From CAYGTK01 sp964352775 (GTDB lineage Bacteria > Bacteroidota > Bacteroidia > Chitinophagales > CAIOSU01), in contig CAYGTK010000004.1 in the NCBI GenBank assembly GCA_964352775.1, forward strand, positions 1 through 64,000: a DNA stretch of 64,000 bases, in the 5' to 3' direction. The notes below the pieces were generated by a model. The model did no database searches, had not been told where the DNA came from, and worked only from the letters and a program-made list of their open reading frames with translations. Positions 62,107 to 64,000 of the stretch are shown here, piece by piece; positions within the stretch are counted from its first letter, which is position 1, and each line of letters begins with the position of its first letter. The position numbers and the translations under genes are program-made.

Positions 62107-62817
62107 TTAATCCGCCGGCAGCGCAACTGGCCCATCACCATAAAATGGAACCAACTGCTCTTCACTAGCAGAAGACCTAGAGTTTTTTACCCCCTCTTCA
62201 GGTGTTCTGGTTACCCATATGGAGGAGTTTCCCTGTATACCGATGTATAGCTCTTTGCCCTCATAAAATGGTTCTTCGGCAATTACCTCATCCATCATAT
62301 CAAGCAGTTCTGGTCTAACCGACTTATCTAGATCGTTAATTTTGGGCAGTTTCAATATTATCAATACTCTATTAAGCTCTTTGTTCTCCTTAACTAAACA
62401 GGCTGTGTTCTCTGGCTCTAGCTCATCTACAAGTGAATATCTCATGTAACTGGTAAATGTTGCCGCTAAAGAATCTATACCAGCAGTTTCGGCAGCGTCT
62501 AACTCATCCTGGTCGGCTTCCAGTAAAGTATATCGGTAATCGGTAGACTCTTCCGTAAATAGACTCGGTGCTTTAGAAAAAGCCGTAACCCCCAACACAA
62601 CTACTATAGCTGCAAAAACATGAGTAGGCACAAAGAAGATAGTAGGCATTCCTGAATAACCCTCTCCCTTTGTGGATGCTTTAACCGAGGCCGCCACACC
62701 CACTAAGCCTGCAAGTATCATCGACAGTCCAGCGTTTATATCGAGAAATGCCAAGCCAACAAAAACGGCAACGGTAATAATGGCAACAAAAGCGCCTTTG
62801 ATGTTATAAATTATCAT
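62107..62817 (-). CDS. Hypothetical membrane protein, 236 residues
   Basis: I do not recognise a family. Three hydrophobic segments lie in the first 85 residues (about 9-28, 32-46 and 58-80). A soluble domain of about 150 residues follows, probably periplasmic, containing YTLLEADQDELDAAETAGID, a possible beta sheet (ELNRVLIILKLPKIN) and a polar C-terminal tail. It converges on the T9SS cargo gene and is separated from it by a terminator. Confidence 0.6.
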   Translation of the reverse strand: MIIYNIKGAFVAIITVAVFVGLAFLDINAGLSMILAGLVGVAASVKASTKGEGYSGMPTIFFVPTHVFAAIVVVLGVTAFSKAPSLFTEESTDYRYTLLEADQDELDAAETAGIDSLAATFTSYMRYSLVDELEPENTACLVKENKELNRVLIILKLPKINDLDKSVRPELLDMMDEVIAEEPFYEGKELYIGIQGNSSIWVTRTPEEGVKNSRSSASEEQLVPFYGDGPVALPAD

Positions 62818-62950
62818 GAGTAAACTTTATGTTTGGATATGTTGACCTTAAAATTAATGTTTTGGTCTTCATTTAGAAGTCTTTTACATGCGCACTCCAT
62901 TACCTAGGTCAACACCCTAAACTTATACACAACTTCTCCACCTAAATTTG

Positions 62951-62958
62951 TATATTTG
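62951..62958 (+). promoter_or_regulatory. -7 box TATATTTG for the rimP-nusA operon
   Basis: An exact TAnnTTTG match, 52 nt before the rimP start. The -33 element is not clear. The predicted transcript begins just before a strong hairpin. Confidence 0.6.
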
Positions 62959-62974
62959 CACCAGTATTGATGAT

Positions 62975-63000
62975 GAGGGGACTTCGAGTCCCCTCTTTTT
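62975..63000 (+). promoter_or_regulatory. Terminator-like leader hairpin upstream of rimP
   Basis: GAGGGGACT and AGTCCCCTC form a 9-bp perfect stem around TCG, followed by TTTTT. It lies between the predicted promoter and the rimP start, about 10 nt before the ATG. The position fits an attenuator for the rimP-nusA operon. Confidence 0.75.
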
Positions 63001-63010
63001 ATACGAGTGT

Positions 63011-63478
63011 ATGGATATTCAAGAGGTGAAAGAAAGGCTACAAGCCTTGGTAGAAGAGCGTTTTAAAGACGACCCCGAGCATTTTCTCGTTGATGTAAAA
63101 ATTGCTGGGCGGCGAATAACCGTGTTTATTGATGGTGACGATGGCATTAAAATTGCCGAATGTGCCAAGATGAGCAGACACTTGGAGAGTTACCTTGACG
63201 AAGGCCAATGGATGGGGGAGAACTACATCCTTGAAGTGTCTTCACCAGGTATGAGTAATCCGTTGAAAGTATTGCGTCAATACAAACGAAGGATAGGCCG
63301 TGAGGTGAGAGTAGTGAAAACGAATGGCGAAGGAGTGGAAGGAGAATTGAGAAGTGCGGATGAAGAAAAGGTGGTACTAGAGTACATAAAACGCAAAAAA
63401 GGTAAAGTGCTGGAACGAAAAACGTTCGAGATACCATTTGAAGAGATAAAAAACACAAAATTGATACTTAATTTCTAA
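63011..63478 (+). CDS. rimP: Ribosome maturation factor RimP
   Basis: Assists late maturation of the 30S subunit. The ATG at 63011 gives 155 residues, the normal size. An open frame extends upstream to 62948, but that part lies within the leader hairpin. Visible motifs are DVKIAGRRITVFIDGDDGI, SRHLESYLDE, YILEVSSPGMSNPL and the SH3-like C-terminal domain (VRVVKTNGEGVEGEL). It is followed after 4 nt by nusA, as in most bacteria. Confidence 0.96.
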   Translation: MDIQEVKERLQALVEERFKDDPEHFLVDVKIAGRRITVFIDGDDGIKIAECAKMSRHLESYLDEGQWMGENYILEVSSPGMSNPLKVLRQYKRRIGREVRVVKTNGEGVEGELRSADEEKVVLEYIKRKKGKVLERKTFEIPFEEIKNTKLILNF

Positions 63479-63482
63479 GGAA

Positions 63483-64000
63483 ATGGATACGTTAAACCTT
63501 GTTGAATCATTTTCGGAGTTTAAAGACTTTAAAAACATTGACCGCCCCACCATGATGAAGGTGTTGGAGGATGTTTTCAAAACCTTGCTACGCAAGAAAT
63601 ACGGCTCCGACGATAATTTCGACATCATTGTGAACACAGACAAGGGTGACCTGGAGATATGGCGAAACCGCGAAATAGTGGAAGACGGTGAAGTAGAAGA
63701 CGAACTTAAAGAAGTAGCTATTTCAGAAGCCTTATTGATAGAAGCAGATTACGAAACAGGAGAAGATGCTTACGAGCAGATAACCATTGAGAGCTTTGGT
63801 CGCCGTGCAGTATTAGCTGCCCGCCAAACGCTTATTTCAAGGGTGCTTGAGCTAGAAAAAGACGAAGTATACAAGAAGTATAAAGATCGCGTAGGCGAAA
63901 TAGTTACCACCGAAGTATATCAAGTATGGAAACGCGAAATACTTTGCTTGGATGAGGATGGCAATGAGCTTATTCTTCCTAAAATGGAGCAGATACGTAG
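63483..64000 (+). CDS. nusA: Transcription termination/antitermination protein NusA, N-terminal part (cut by the window end)
   Basis: Starts ATG 63483 with MDTLNLVESFSEFKDFKNID and runs open to the end of the window, giving about 172 residues. The sequence contains the NusA N-terminal domain features: KVLEDVFKTLLRKKYG, a strand DNFDIIVNTDKGDLEIWRNR, and the S1-linking segment beginning near VGEIVTTEVYQVWKREI. It binds RNA polymerase and regulates pausing, and could act on the leader hairpin of its own operon. Confidence 0.93.
   Translation, partial: MDTLNLVESFSEFKDFKNIDRPTMMKVLEDVFKTLLRKKYGSDDNFDIIVNTDKGDLEIWRNREIVEDGEVEDELKEVAISEALLIEADYETGEDAYEQITIESFGRRAVLAARQTLISRVLELEKDEVYKKYKDRVGEIVTTEVYQVWKREILCLDEDGNELILPKMEQIR

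Overview
The window looks like a stretch of core chromosome from a free-living member of the Bacteroidota, probably of the Flavobacteriia. Three things point there. Eight secreted proteins end in type IX secretion system (T9SS) sorting domains. Two giant surface proteins are built from SprB-type repeats. Promoters carry the Bacteroidota -7 box TAnnTTTG rather than sigma-70 boxes, and the gene order rplM-rpsI-rpsB-tsf-pyrH-frr and rimP-nusA is typical. I see no rRNA, tRNA, insertion sequence, integrase or CRISPR array. The assignment below phylum level is inference.

Layout. 0.1-3.4 kb: ferritin, a secreted peptidoglycan amidase and rbfA. 3.5-11.1 kb: an MsbA-like ABC exporter, glycerol kinase, a MarC-family membrane protein, an ABA4-like membrane protein, an SGNH hydrolase and an OmpA/TPR/PD40 envelope protein. 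11.2-18.2 kb: two tandem secreted esterases, a T9SS cargo, uvrB and a DUF5606 protein. 18.3-23.4 kb: a 1717-residue surface protein with ten Cys-paired repeats of about 77 residues, closed by a perfect bidirectional terminator. 23.5-35.9 kb is nearly all on the minus strand: a symporter/LOG/M23 peptidase/BCP operon, a nucleotide-sugar cluster (rfbA, an epimerase/dehydratase, galE), a Na/phosphate transporter, a penicillin acylase-family enzyme and a DUF547 lipoprotein. 36-41.1 kb: a 1705-residue adhesin with 14 SprB-like repeats and a type B (gliding-associated) C-terminus. 41.4-46.3 kb: a radical SAM/SPASM protein facing the translation operon. 46.5-53.8 kb: a PMT-type glycosyltransferase, a flippase-like membrane protein, a HAD-like protein, a YugP-type metallopeptidase, dusB, a CPBP protease, DUF2007 and cdsA. 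54.0-55.7 kb: an accessory three-gene cassette (DUF488, DUF488, dual-OB-like) wedged between cdsA and psd. 55.9-64 kb: psd, a small secreted Lys/Cys-rich protein, a kelch propeller T9SS protein, a 42-residue membrane peptide, an OmpR-type two-component system divergent from a T9SS-secreted acidic protein, rimP and the start of nusA.

The best candidate for something under-described is the DUF488/DUF488/dual-OB cassette at 54031-55743. It is translationally coupled, separates two phospholipid genes that I expect to be neighbours, and is flanked by an exact 8-bp direct repeat (CTATTAGA). Removing it would restore a cdsA-psd junction of 27 nt. The second is regulatory: six TTAAC pentamers, in runs spaced 10-11 bp, between the two-component system and the secreted protein at 61111. 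They sit where an OmpR-family activator would replace the missing -33 element. A third theme is that several genes have a -7-like box only 3-8 nt before the start codon, which predicts nearly leaderless mRNAs.
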